Source: an uncultured Prochlorococcus sp. (GTDB taxonomy: Bacteria > Cyanobacteriota > Cyanobacteriia > PCC-6307 > Cyanobiaceae). From it: a stretch of DNA of 63,526 nucleotides. This document shows, in pieces, positions 9,347-18,687 of the stretch (position 1 is the first letter of the stretch; each line of letters starts with the position of its first letter). The notes under the pieces were generated by a model. The model was not told the origin of the DNA and searched no databases. It was given only the letters and a program-made list of their open reading frames with translations. Location of the stretch: positions 1 through 63,526 of the forward strand of contig CACPLK010000002.1 of assembly GCA_902634795.1 (NCBI GenBank), written 5' to 3'. The translations under genes were made by a program, and so were the position numbers.

Positions 9347-10849
9347 TTGTCCCTAAAATTCACAAACACCTTATCCAAAAAGAAAGAGGATTTTATTTCT
9401 ATAAATCCTAATCAAGTTAAAATATATTGTTGTGGTGTAACTGTTTATGATCTTTGTCATCTTGGTCATGCAAGAAGTTATCTTAATTGGGATGTATTAA
9501 GACGATTTTTAATTTGGAAAGGATTTGAAGTTCAATTTGTACAAAACTTCACTGATATTGATGACAAAATTATTAATCGAGCAAATAAAGAAGGATGTTC
9601 TACTGAAGAATTAAGTGAAAGAAATATTGATGAATTTCACAAAGATATGGATACTCTTTCCATTCTTAGACCAAGTAGCATGCCAAGAGCAACAAAATGC
9701 CTCCATCAAATTATTAATTTCATAGAAGATTTAGAACAAAAGAAAGTAGCTTACTCATCAAATGGTGATGTTTATTTTTCAGTAGATAAACATAAAAATT
9801 ATGGGAAACTTAGTGGAAGAGAAATTGAGAATCAGATAAATAATGCAGCAGGGCGATTAAAAACAAATCAAAAAGCAAGTAAAAAGAACTCGCTTGATTT
9901 TGCTCTCTGGAAAAAGTCTAAATCAGGCGAGGTTAGTTACTCTTCGCCTTGGGGAAACGGCAGACCAGGTTGGCATATTGAATGTTCAGCAATGGTTAAA
10001 CAAGAATTAGGAGAAAGTATTGATATTCACCTTGGTGGATCAGACCTAATATTTCCTCATCATGAGAATGAAATAGCTCAATCTGAAGCCTGTAACGGGA
10101 AAGAGTTAGCAAAATACTGGCTTCACAATGGAATGGTTAATGTGGGAGGGGAAAAGATGAGTAAATCACTAGGGAATTTTACAACCATTAGGTCTTTATT
10201 GGATGAAGGTATTTCGCCTATGACTTTGAGATTTTTTGTGTTGCAAACTAATTATCGGAAGCCACTAGATTTTACTGAAGAAGCGCTGAAAGCTGCTTCA
10301 AAAGGGTGGGAAAGATTAAATAATTGCCTATCTTTTGGTTATATTTATAAAATTAAAGATCAAGCTAAAAACGAAATCGACCTAGATAAACCGATAAAAA
10401 GATCTGCCAACAGTAAACTTGATAAAGACTTATTTAAATTATTATCAGACTTTGAAAAATATATGGATGACGACCTAAACACATCTGGAGCTTTATCTGT
10501 ACTTTTTGAATTGTCTCAACCTATTAGAAAATGCCTAAATTTATTAAAAGGAAAAGATATAAATAAGATTAACGAAGATATTTTAAATCAAGTTTATAAT
10601 AAATGGGAACTACTATCTGAGTTAGCAGGAGTTTTAGGCTTAAAAGTAAATTTAAATCAAGGAAACACAAAAAACAATCCTGAACTTGACACTAATAAAA
10701 TTGAAGAACTTATCAAGAATAGATCCTTAGCAAAAGCTAACAAAGACTTTTTACTCGCTGATAAAATAAGAGATGATTTGAAAAATATTGGAATTGATTT
10801 AATTGATAAAGCTAAAGGAGTTACTGAATGGAAACAACTTTCAGATTAA
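9347..10849 (+). CDS. cysS: Cysteinyl-tRNA synthetase
   Basis: This 500-residue class I aminoacyl-tRNA synthetase charges tRNA-Cys. It starts at TTG (MSLKFTNTLS); no suitable ATG precedes the first motif. The zinc-site cysteine lies in YCCGVTVYD (about 28-36), the HIGH motif is HLGH at 38-41, and KMSKS is GEKMSKSLGN near 270. The zinc residues of the second half are in WHIECSAM and HHENEIAQSEA. The C-terminal helical anticodon-binding region ends with KDFLLADKIRDDLKNIGI, typical of the family. It overlaps the convergent transporter gene by 4 bp. Confidence 0.97.
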   Translation: MSLKFTNTLSKKKEDFISINPNQVKIYCCGVTVYDLCHLGHARSYLNWDVLRRFLIWKGFEVQFVQNFTDIDDKIINRANKEGCSTEELSERNIDEFHKDMDTLSILRPSSMPRATKCLHQIINFIEDLEQKKVAYSSNGDVYFSVDKHKNYGKLSGREIENQINNAAGRLKTNQKASKKNSLDFALWKKSKSGEVSYSSPWGNGRPGWHIECSAMVKQELGESIDIHLGGSDLIFPHHENEIAQSEACNGKELAKYWLHNGMVNVGGEKMSKSLGNFTTIRSLLDEGISPMTLRFFVLQTNYRKPLDFTEEALKAASKGWERLNNCLSFGYIYKIKDQAKNEIDLDKPIKRSANSKLDKDLFKLLSDFEKYMDDDLNTSGALSVLFELSQPIRKCLNLLKGKDINKINEDILNQVYNKWELLSELAGVLGLKVNLNQGNTKNNPELDTNKIEELIKNRSLAKANKDFLLADKIRDDLKNIGIDLIDKAKGVTEWKQLSD

Positions 10850-12171
10850 GCAAATGTTTCTATTGTAGATAAAAGTGTTAAATAAAGTCCTATAGCAATA
10901 ACTGGTGGAGACACCCAGCGCAGCATAAACTTTAGATACTTTCTAACTCTTAAATTAGCATTGGAATTTGCAAGATCCTCATCATAACGATTTGGAACAA
11001 TCCAACCCAAAAGAATTGAAATTAGAAGACCACCTAATATCAAAAGTGTATTACAGATAGCATCGGACTTGCCTAAGAAGTCTGTAGATATAGCAGACGG
11101 TATTCCAATCAAGAAGATCAATAATGTTGAAGTCCAAACGGCCTTCTTCCTACTCCAATTCAGCCTGTCCATCAAAGAAGATACTGGTACTTCCATTAAT
11201 GAAACAGAAGACGTAATAGCAGCGATAAAAGCTAATCCGAAGAAAACAGCAGCAATCAATCTCCCAAACAATCCAAGATTTGCAAATCCAGTTGGAAGAG
11301 CAATAAATAAAGTCCCAACAGTTGATTCACTGATAACATCTTTCAAACCAAAACTCATAACAACTGGGAATGTAATCAGCCCTGCAAGTAAACCAACAGC
11401 AGTATCCAGAGTTGCAACTCTCAAAGCTTCTTTAGGAAGATGATTTTTACGGTTTAGATATGAAGAATAGGCAACCATAATTCCAATACCCAAACTTAAA
11501 GAAAAGAAAGCTTGTTTAAATGCATTACTTATTGTGTTTTTATCAAAAAGTTGAGATGAATCCCATTTAAGTAAAAATGATGTATATCCTTCCCATGCCC
11601 CAGATAAAGTTGCTGCCCATATAGCTAAAAACAAAAGGAGTCCAAATAAAAATGGCATTGCCCATTTTGTTAGTTTTTCTATACCTCCACGAACGCCTGC
11701 AACAACAACAACAGCAGTCAATAATAAGCTAATTATTTGACCTACAAATACACTATTACCACTGCTAATTTTACCAAAAAATTCTCCCGCCTCAGTCATA
11801 TCTGAGGGTAGACCAATAAATAATGAATGGAAGAAAGTATCAATTGTCCATCCCATTATCACTGCGTAATAAGAAAGAATTCCACAAGAAGCTATTGCAA
11901 ACAACCAACCTAAAGGCTTCCAATTCTCTCCAGCAGCTTTGATTGGAGCAAGGAAAGGACTACTTGCAGTGCTTCTCCCCAAGACCATCTCTGCAACCAA
12001 GACAGGTAGGCAAACAACTAAAACAACCAGTACATAAAGGATAAGAAAAGCGAGTCCACCGCCTTGAGATGACCTATAAGCAAAGCCCCAAAGATTTCCA
12101 AGACCTACAGCACTACCGGCCGCGGCAAGTGCGAATCCCAGTCCTGATCTCCATTGTTCCCTTTCTTGCAT
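10846..12171 (-). CDS. Sodium-dependent transporter, NSS/SNF family
   Basis: This 441-residue polytopic membrane protein of the neurotransmitter:sodium symporter family imports amino acids or similar solutes with sodium. The diagnostic N-terminal segment around residues 12-36 (GSAVGLGNLWGFAYRSSQGG) forms the sodium-binding unwound TM1. About eleven to twelve hydrophobic segments follow, including LGIGIMVAYSSYL and FIAAITSSVSLMEVP. The length fits the bacterial branch related to YhdH/MhsT-like proteins, and the substrate cannot be read from sequence. It starts at ATG 12171 and is convergent with cysS and divergent from dxr. Confidence 0.9.
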   Translation of the reverse strand: MQEREQWRSGLGFALAAAGSAVGLGNLWGFAYRSSQGGGLAFLILYVLVVLVVCLPVLVAEMVLGRSTASSPFLAPIKAAGENWKPLGWLFAIASCGILSYYAVIMGWTIDTFFHSLFIGLPSDMTEAGEFFGKISSGNSVFVGQIISLLLTAVVVVAGVRGGIEKLTKWAMPFLFGLLLFLAIWAATLSGAWEGYTSFLLKWDSSQLFDKNTISNAFKQAFFSLSLGIGIMVAYSSYLNRKNHLPKEALRVATLDTAVGLLAGLITFPVVMSFGLKDVISESTVGTLFIALPTGFANLGLFGRLIAAVFFGLAFIAAITSSVSLMEVPVSSLMDRLNWSRKKAVWTSTLLIFLIGIPSAISTDFLGKSDAICNTLLILGGLLISILLGWIVPNRYDEDLANSNANLRVRKYLKFMLRWVSPPVIAIGLYLTLLSTIETFA

Positions 12172-12263
12172 AATAAATCTCTATTAAAATCCAGAAGAAA
12201 CTGGTAAATATATAACTGGGTTATACCTTTAAATGGGAGACTGGTCATACTTGACTTCACAAT

Positions 12264-13502
12264 GTGAAAGCCATAAGCGTTTTAGGCTCAACAGGATCTA
12301 TTGGAACTCAAACCCTTCAAATTGCAGAAGAGTTTCCTGATCAATTCAAAATTGTTGCACTAACAGCAGGAAAGAATCTTGATTTGTTAATCAAACAAAT
12401 TGAAACTCATCAACCTGAAGTCGTTTCACTAGCCGATGACTCTCTTTTGCCAGAACTGTCTAGGCGAATCAATAGTCTTGATGAAGATTCAAAAATATTC
12501 AAGAAGCCCTTATTGATGGCGGGAGCGGAAGGACTGAATACTGTAGCAGCTTGGGGAAGTGCAGATCTTGTTGTAACTGGAATAGTTGGCTGTGCTGGCC
12601 TCCTACCAACACTTGCAGCTATTGAAGCAGGGAAAGACCTGGCTCTAGCAAATAAAGAAACTTTGATTGCAGCAGGACCAGTTGTCATTCCTGCTTTAAA
12701 AAAAAGTGGAAGTAGGCTCTTGCCTGCGGATTCCGAACACTCAGCGATATTTCAATGTCTCCAAGGGACGCCATGGGCTGACAATGCAAGGCTCTCAACT
12801 GGAGTGCCTACTCCAGGATTTAAATCCATACAATTAACTGCATCAGGGGGAGCATTTAGAGATTGGAAAGCAGAAGATTTAGTAAAAGCAACTATCAAGG
12901 ATGCGACTAGCCACCCTAATTGGAGCATGGGAAAGAAAATAACTGTAGATTCTGCAACCCTTATGAATAAGGGACTCGAAGTCATTGAAGCGCATTATCT
13001 TTTTGGACTTACATATGACCAAATCGAAATCATTATCCATCCACAAAGCATCATTCACTCGATGGTTGAATTGGATGATTCATCAGTTCTAGCTCAATTG
13101 GGATGGCCAGATATGAAGCTCCCTATTTTGTATTGTTTAAGTTGGCCTGGTCGGCTTAAAACACCATGGCCAAGATTAAAGCTTACTGAAATAGGCAATT
13201 TAACTTTTAAAGAGCCAGATACTAAAAAATATCCATGCATGGAGCTTGCTTACAGCGCAGGAAAATTAGGGGGAACAATGCCAGCAGTGCTTAATGCCGC
13301 TAATGAAAAAGCAGTAGAACTATTTCTAGAAGAAAGGTTTAAATTTATCGATATCCCAAAAGTAATTGAGGCGATTTGCGAGAAACATAAATGTGACCTA
13401 AATCTAAATCCAAGCCTCAGTGAAATTCTTGAAATTGACAGTTGGGCCAGAGAAGAAGTCTTAGATTATTCAGAAAAAAATATTACAAAAATTCAGTTTT
13501 AG
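12264..13502 (+). CDS. dxr: 1-deoxy-D-xylulose 5-phosphate reductoisomerase
   Basis: This 412-residue enzyme converts DXP to 2-C-methyl-D-erythritol 4-phosphate with NADPH, the second step of the MEP pathway that feeds carotenoids, phytol and quinones. The start is GTG 12264 ([14 protein letters not shown]), which places the NADPH-binding GSTGSIG at residues 8-14. Other family signatures are [11 protein letters not shown], the metal-site segment [12 protein letters not shown], and [12 protein letters not shown]. The length is normal. It is a single gene, divergent from the symporter and convergent with the alpha/beta hydrolase, which ends 2 bp beyond it. Confidence 0.97.
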   Translation: MKAISVLGSTGSIGTQTLQIAEEFPDQFKIVALTAGKNLDLLIKQIETHQPEVVSLADDSLLPELSRRINSLDEDSKIFKKPLLMAGAEGLNTVAAWGSADLVVTGIVGCAGLLPTLAAIEAGKDLALANKETLIAAGPVVIPALKKSGSRLLPADSEHSAIFQCLQGTPWADNARLSTGVPTPGFKSIQLTASGGAFRDWKAEDLVKATIKDATSHPNWSMGKKITVDSATLMNKGLEVIEAHYLFGLTYDQIEIIIHPQSIIHSMVELDDSSVLAQLGWPDMKLPILYCLSWPGRLKTPWPRLKLTEIGNLTFKEPDTKKYPCMELAYSAGKLGGTMPAVLNAANEKAVELFLEERFKFIDIPKVIEAICEKHKCDLNLNPSLSEILEIDSWAREEVLDYSEKNITKIQF

Positions 13503-13503
13503 A

Positions 13504-14610
13504 TTAAATAGTTTTTAAAGATAAAAGCCATTTAGAAACAACTTGATCCCCCCAACAACCTTTAACCCCATGAAATCCATTGTGTCCACCTTTCTCAGTA
13601 AAAATAAATTGATTAGCCATATGATTATTAGAAAATTTCATTTTTTCCATTAGTTTTTCAGCAGCGAAAGAAGGCACCCAAGGATCATCTTTGGATTGAA
13701 TAAATAATGTTTTCGGAAGAGATTTTGTATTTTCCATAAGAGAGAAGAAAGGAGATGCTTTTGCATAATATTCTCCAACATCTTTATATCCCCACCTTGG
13801 AGCAGTTATCAAATTATCAAAAGATCTAATATCATTTATTTTTCTTTCTTTATCCTTTCTATTTATTATCAATACATTCTTTTCCCTTTCTTCTATCCCA
13901 AAAGGATCTTCTAAAGTTTGCCTAATTAAACGATTTAACAACCATTTTTGATAAATAAAATTTCTTGGTCTTTCAATAGAAGAACTACATTCATTCAAAT
14001 CCAAAGGACTACTGATACATACCAATCCATCTAATAAGGACTCATCACACATGCAAGCATTTAAAAGAATAGTTCCACCCAAAGAGATTCCAGCTCCAAA
14101 GACAGGAATATTTTTTGAAGATTGATAGTCTTCGGTTAATTGATATGAAATCTGTCTGGCATGCCTTAAGACAGGAATCAAATCACTATTGCATTCAGCA
14201 GCATAGGTACCATCAACAAATTCCCTACAAGGATCTGATCCTCTCAGATTAATCTTCAAAACAGCGAAGTTTGATTGAACCAAAGCACTTGCCATTCTGG
14301 TCAAACCACGTCTACGAGTAGAACCACCAAGTCCATGAAGAAGAAGAACTAAGCCATTGATACTTGATGAACTTGATGGTTTTTCTAAGTAAGCAACTAA
14401 GTAGCCTCCTCCTGTTTTTCTACTTTTTAGAGGTGGAACTTTTATACGAATTTCTGATGAGTTGATATCAGGTAATTCATCGGATGCAAATGTATCTCTA
14501 AGTGTCTGAAGATCAGCTCCAATCCAGGGGATGCGCTCTTTAAAAGGGCTTATTCCTAAATCGGAAAGCAAATCTTCTCTTTTATAACTATCCCTTAGTA
14601 CCAACTCCAA
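13504..14610 (-). CDS. YheT-like alpha/beta hydrolase
   Basis: This 368-residue protein belongs to the YheT/AB-hydrolase 4 group. The oxyanion-loop motif is LLLHGLGGSTRRRG (about 86-99), the nucleophile elbow is GAGISLGGT (about 171-179), and the catalytic His is probably in EKGGHNGFHG near 340. The start is inferred as TTG 14610, because no ATG occurs before the conserved core; it overlaps the 3' end of pntB by 23 bp, so translation is probably coupled. The substrate is unknown; characterised relatives act on esters or lipids. Confidence 0.8.
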   Translation of the reverse strand: MELVLRDSYKREDLLSDLGISPFKERIPWIGADLQTLRDTFASDELPDINSSEIRIKVPPLKSRKTGGGYLVAYLEKPSSSSSINGLVLLLHGLGGSTRRRGLTRMASALVQSNFAVLKINLRGSDPCREFVDGTYAAECNSDLIPVLRHARQISYQLTEDYQSSKNIPVFGAGISLGGTILLNACMCDESLLDGLVCISSPLDLNECSSSIERPRNFIYQKWLLNRLIRQTLEDPFGIEEREKNVLIINRKDKERKINDIRSFDNLITAPRWGYKDVGEYYAKASPFFSLMENTKSLPKTLFIQSKDDPWVPSFAAEKLMEKMKFSNNHMANQFIFTEKGGHNGFHGVKGCWGDQVVSKWLLSLKTI

Positions 14611-16024
14611 GCTCCTTTAATTCCAATAAAATATCTCCAAGAACTTTTTTTGCATCTCCAAAGACCATGGAAGTATTTTGCAAATCAAAAAGATCATTTT
14701 TTATTCCTGAATATCCAGCACTCATTCCTCTCTTAACAACAAATACGGTTCTGGCTTCTTGAACATCTAAAACTGGCATTCCATATAAAGGTGAAGTCTG
14801 ATCATTCTTGGCCTGAGGGTTAACTACATCATTCGCTCCAAGAACCAGTACTACATCAGTAGCAGGAAATTCAGGATTAATAACGTCCATTTCTTTTAAT
14901 TGCTCATATGGCACATCTGCCTCAGCCAAGAGAACATTCATATGCCCAGGCATCCTTCCTGCAACAGGATGAATAGCATATGTGACTTCGATATCGGCGC
15001 TCTCTAAGACCCTAGCAACCTCTCTTAGCGTGTGCTGAGCCTGAGCCACAGCAAGGCCATAGCCTGGAACTATCACAACCTTCTCTGCAGCCTCAAGGGT
15101 GAGTGCACATTCTTCTGAGCTGCAACTAGTTATATTTGTATATTCTCCCCCTCCTCCTGAGGCAGCTGAACTAGCACCAAGCGCACCACCAAATAATACA
15201 GAAACTAAAGATCTGTTCATCCCATCGCACATCACTTGAGTAAGTATCAATCCAGCAGCGCCAACCATTGCACCAGCCACAATCAAAAGTTGGCTACCAA
15301 CAACAAAACCTGCCGCTGCTGCTGCAACTCCTGAGTAGCTATTTAGCAAGGATATAACTACTGGCATATCGGCTCCACCAATAGGAAGAGACACTCCAAT
15401 ACCTAGAAAAGATGAAGCAACTACAATAAGAAAGAGACCATTTTGTCCATCGATTAAAAAATAGATTCCACCTATCAAAGCAATAACAGCACAAAGAATA
15501 TTAAAGAAATGCCTAGCTTTGCTTTGGGTCCAAGAAGGTGTAGACAGCCAACCTTGAAGCTTGGCCATTGCAACAATTGATCCAGAGAATGTAATGGCTC
15601 CAACAAAGAGTGAAACGACTATTGAGAAATTTCTTATAAGTTCACCGACTAAACCATCTGAGCCGTCTGCAGATGGAAACAAAGCTACACCAAGTGCCAC
15701 TAATAGCGATGACATCCCTCCACAACCGTTAAACAAAGCTACTATCTCAGGCATCGCAGTCATCGGAACCCTTTTAGCAGTTAAGGCGCCTAAAAAGCCT
15801 CCGATTAAAGTTCCACAAATTATCCAAATCCAAGAGTTGATAGAAATGCCTATAGTTCCTTGAGAGTTAAGCAACACTCCAAAAGCAGCCAATATCATTG
15901 CAATGGCGGCAAGCCTATTTGCTTCTCTTGCTGATCTAACTTTTGAAAGGCCTTTAATACCTAAAGCAAGCAATAAAACTGCCAGTAGATCAATAGCAAA
16001 CTTAACAGGAGCAATAAAAGTCAT
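14588..16024 (-). CDS. pntB: NAD(P) transhydrogenase subunit beta
   Basis: PntB (478 residues from the chosen start) combines about nine membrane helices with a C-terminal NADP(H)-binding domain (about 300-478, with PGYGLAVAQAQHTLRE and VLVLGANDVVNP). With the two alpha parts it forms the proton-pumping transhydrogenase that exchanges hydride between NADH and NADP+. An upstream in-frame ATG at 16102 would overlap the preceding gene, so ATG 16024 (MTFIAPVKFAID), 14 bp after that gene, is preferred. It is the last pnt gene of the operon. Confidence 0.95.
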   Translation of the reverse strand: MTFIAPVKFAIDLLAVLLLALGIKGLSKVRSAREANRLAAIAMILAAFGVLLNSQGTIGISINSWIWIICGTLIGGFLGALTAKRVPMTAMPEIVALFNGCGGMSSLLVALGVALFPSADGSDGLVGELIRNFSIVVSLFVGAITFSGSIVAMAKLQGWLSTPSWTQSKARHFFNILCAVIALIGGIYFLIDGQNGLFLIVVASSFLGIGVSLPIGGADMPVVISLLNSYSGVAAAAAGFVVGSQLLIVAGAMVGAAGLILTQVMCDGMNRSLVSVLFGGALGASSAASGGGGEYTNITSCSSEECALTLEAAEKVVIVPGYGLAVAQAQHTLREVARVLESADIEVTYAIHPVAGRMPGHMNVLLAEADVPYEQLKEMDVINPEFPATDVVLVLGANDVVNPQAKNDQTSPLYGMPVLDVQEARTVFVVKRGMSAGYSGIKNDLFDLQNTSMVFGDAKKVLGDILLELKELGVGTKG

Positions 16025-16037
16025 AAGAGATAAAATC

Positions 16038-16331
16038 CTATTTACGAGTTTTTTTACGGCTAAACATTGCAAGCATTCTGTCAGTAACCAGAAAACCACC
16101 AATCACATTAAACAAAGCGAATCCAAGAGATATTGAGCCAATTATTAGTAAAGGTAAATTATCTCCTGATTTTATTATCAATGTTAAAGCTGCAAGCATA
16201 GTTATGCCTGAGATTGCATTTGCTCCACTCATTAATGGAGTGTGTAATGTTGGGGGAACCTTGCCTATGAGCTCTAGGCCCAAAAGGCTTCCAAGAAGAA
16301 GCACCCAGAGAGCTTCACTAAAAAAACTCAT
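16038..16331 (-). CDS. pntA2: NAD(P) transhydrogenase subunit alpha, membrane part (PntA2)
   Basis: This 97-residue membrane protein has about three helices (LWVLLLGSLLGLELI, AISGITMLAALTLII, LLIIGSISLGFALFNVIGGF) and the family signature PPTLHTPLMSGANAISG. It supplies the alpha-subunit membrane helices of the transhydrogenase. In many bacteria, cyanobacteria included, the alpha subunit is split into two genes, as here. Its ATG overlaps the stop codon of pntA1 (ATGA). Confidence 0.95.
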   Translation of the reverse strand: MSFFSEALWVLLLGSLLGLELIGKVPPTLHTPLMSGANAISGITMLAALTLIIKSGDNLPLLIIGSISLGFALFNVIGGFLVTDRMLAMFSRKKTRK

Positions 16332-17473
16332 GACTTAATTCCTCCATTCTCAATAATTTCTGTTTTAAGGATTACTCCATCCTTACTAATCAAAGAACCA
16401 GAAATAAGCTCATCATCGTTATCAATTAAAAACTTACCTTCCTTAAACATAGGTTTAAGAAGAGATAATAAATTTCTGGAATATAGAGAACTCGCATGAT
16501 TTGGAATTGAGCAAGGAAGGTTAGAAGCACCAATGATCTTGACTCCTTTTCTAACAATAGTTTCTCCTGGTTTTGAACATGCACAATTACCACCACTAAG
16601 TACAGCAAGATCAACCACAACTGAACCAGGACGCATATCATCCAGCATATTTTCATCAATAAGTTTTGGAGCTTTTTTACCAGGCACCTGCGCAGTACAA
16701 ATTGCTACGTCAGCTTCAGATAATTTAGTTGCCAATTCTTTTCTTTGTTCAATTAGAAATTCATCAGAAACTTGTTTTGCATATCCCCCTGACTCTGATG
16801 GGGTTTCATCAATCTTTGGAAGCTCAATAAATCTTGCACCAAGTGATTCAACTTGCTCCTTTACTGCTTCTCGGATATCACTCACATAAACAACAGCCCC
16901 TAGCCTTTTTGCTGTTGCAATAGCTTGCAATCCTGCAACCCCAGCACCCAAAACAACAACTTTTGAAGGCTGAATAGTACCAGCAGCAGTCATCAACATT
17001 GGAAAATATCGATCAAGAGCACTAGCAGCCAGTAGAACAGATTTATATCCAGCTATATTCGCTTGGGAAGATAATGCATCTGATGACTGAGCTCTACTAA
17101 TTCTTGGAAGTAACTCCAAAGAAATTGCAGAAATTTTTTGAGATTTTAATGTTTCGGATAGCGATGTATTTCCATATGGGTCCAATAAACCAACAAGGCA
17201 AGAGCCCGGTTTCAAATGAGAAAGAAATTTTTCGTCGGGAGGCTGAACGCACAAAACAATATCAACAATTTTTTTTACGTCATTATTTCCTTTTTCAACT
17301 AATTCAGCACCCGCCTCAACAAAAGTATTATCTAAAAAGCCAGCAGCCTCACCTGCCCCTTTCTCAAGGAATATTTTACAGCCTAAATCCAAAAACTTTT
17401 TAACAGTCTCCGGAGTAGCCGAAACGCGTGTTTCCCCTAAAGCTGATTCGAAGGGAATTAAGAAACTAACCAA
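16328..17473 (-). CDS. pntA1: NAD(P) transhydrogenase subunit alpha, soluble NAD-binding part (PntA1)
   Basis: This 381-residue NAD(H)-binding subunit is related to alanine dehydrogenase. It starts at TTG 17473 (MVSFLIPFESALGETRV), which matches the usual N-terminus IPxExxPGExRV of the family. The Rossmann motif is VVLGAGVAGLQAIATAKRLGA (about 172-192), followed by VYVSDIREAVKEQVESLGA. It is the first gene of pntA1-pntA2-pntB, with an ATGA overlap to pntA2. Confidence 0.95.
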   Translation of the reverse strand: MVSFLIPFESALGETRVSATPETVKKFLDLGCKIFLEKGAGEAAGFLDNTFVEAGAELVEKGNNDVKKIVDIVLCVQPPDEKFLSHLKPGSCLVGLLDPYGNTSLSETLKSQKISAISLELLPRISRAQSSDALSSQANIAGYKSVLLAASALDRYFPMLMTAAGTIQPSKVVVLGAGVAGLQAIATAKRLGAVVYVSDIREAVKEQVESLGARFIELPKIDETPSESGGYAKQVSDEFLIEQRKELATKLSEADVAICTAQVPGKKAPKLIDENMLDDMRPGSVVVDLAVLSGGNCACSKPGETIVRKGVKIIGASNLPCSIPNHASSLYSRNLLSLLKPMFKEGKFLIDNDDELISGSLISKDGVILKTEIIENGGIKS

Positions 17474-17606
17474 AATAAAAATATTTATCCTCCTTAAGAT
17501 TAGGAGAGGAAACGTTTGAATACCAGCATTTTTAGTTAAGAAAGGTTTTCCTAATACTTTTTCTTGGCTATGAAGGAAATGAGAAAATGTTATCGATCAA
17601 GAAAAA

Positions 17607-18185
17607 ATGAGCCTCACCGCGATCGAATGTCCTGATGGTGTTTGTCATAGCCATCACGGTGGGCATGCTGTTCCAAGAACAGCCATGCAAAAAAATCTTC
17701 AAAGTCACGGTAAAGAATGGTGTGAGCGATTAGCAGAACGAATTTACGAAATGTCTGTAGATACTTTTTCTCAGACAGTTATGCCAAGCCTTCATTCCTC
17801 TGGATGGCAGAGAAAACATCTTGACTGGGAATTCAAACTTGCAAACAAAGAGTCCGAACCAGACGAAGCTCTAGTAGAGGGAATCATCAATGCAACAGAA
17901 AGTTTTTTAAGAAGCAGTGAAGTTCATAGATTATTCATTCAGGAGCTTGTACAAGGAACATTTGCCGAAGCAAAAGATGATAAATTACCATCCAAAGCCG
18001 TTAGGAAAGTAATAGAAAATGAAATAATAGTAATGATTGAAAGTAAAAAAGAAGAATTAACAAATAAGATTGCTAAAGCACTGGAAGAAGAGGCTAATGG
18101 GGATTACGAATTGGCTAAGAATGCAGCCATTGAGGGTATTAATGATGTCGAAAAGCTGCTAATCAATCATACTGAAGCAGTTTAA
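17607..18185 (+). CDS. Conserved hypothetical protein with His-rich N-terminus
   Basis: This 192-residue soluble protein is not recognised. The N-terminus is rich in Cys and His (CPDGVCHSHHGGHAV, residues 8-22), which might bind a metal. The remainder is mostly helical and acidic, with a likely coiled coil near 140-175 (IESKKEELTNKIAKALEEEA). It starts at ATG 17607, divergent from the pnt operon. The codon use resembles the core genes around it. Confidence 0.6.
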   Translation: MSLTAIECPDGVCHSHHGGHAVPRTAMQKNLQSHGKEWCERLAERIYEMSVDTFSQTVMPSLHSSGWQRKHLDWEFKLANKESEPDEALVEGIINATESFLRSSEVHRLFIQELVQGTFAEAKDDKLPSKAVRKVIENEIIVMIESKKEELTNKIAKALEEEANGDYELAKNAAIEGINDVEKLLINHTEAV

Positions 18186-18359
18186 TTTATCATTAAATAA
18201 TATTTAAATAATAAAGAGCAGTAATCTTTATCGCGAACATTAAGAAAATCTAAAATCTTAAGTGATAATTTCGTTTTCCAGACAAAACGCAAATTTGTAC
18301 CAAAAAACACAAGTTAATCTACCAATGGCATGTCAAGGTGTGTTCGTTGGGGATTAATT

Positions 18360-18590
18360 ATGAATGCTTCTTTCAACAAGAGAATAAGTATCGCAAGCTG
18401 TTGGGCAGCAAGCAGAATAGCTTTACTTGATAGCGTGGAAAGATATGAAGATAGCTACGCTATCAGCCAGGAATTCTGTGAATGGATTACATGTATCAAT
18501 ACTTACCCAGAGGGATTAAAAGCCTCAACCTTACAAGTACCTAATTTTCAAAAAGAAAATTTTGACGCTGATGAGCTTTTAGAGCTTTGA
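18360..18590 (+). CDS. Small protein with QE[FY]xEWI motif, copy 1
   Basis: This 76-residue protein runs from ATG 18360 (MNASFNKRIS); a longer GTG start at 18330 is less likely. The core AISQEFCEWITCIN (about residues 34-47) matches AIAQEYKEWINCIS in the 42890 gene and VLYQEFKEWIIN in the 45911 gene. The N-terminal helix has the pattern SIASCWAASRIALLDSVERY. The function is unknown, and no enzyme motif or signal peptide is seen. Confidence 0.6.
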   Translation: MNASFNKRISIASCWAASRIALLDSVERYEDSYAISQEFCEWITCINTYPEGLKASTLQVPNFQKENFDADELLEL

Positions 18591-18687
18591 TTAAATAATT
18601 TGAGATTTAAAATAATCCTTTTTTACTTAAAATTCACTTTGAAGATTTTTTCTTATATCGTGTAAGTCAGTCTGATTTTGGTATGGC

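Noticed and set aside
16328-17473. Split pntA as a frameshifted gene
   Set aside because: Separate alpha1 and alpha2 subunits with an ATGA overlap are normal for the transhydrogenase of cyanobacteria and many other bacteria.
18330-18359. GTG-started N-terminal extension of the first QE[FY]xEWI protein
   Set aside because: The extension has no conserved features and ATG 18360 gives a length close to the two paralogs.
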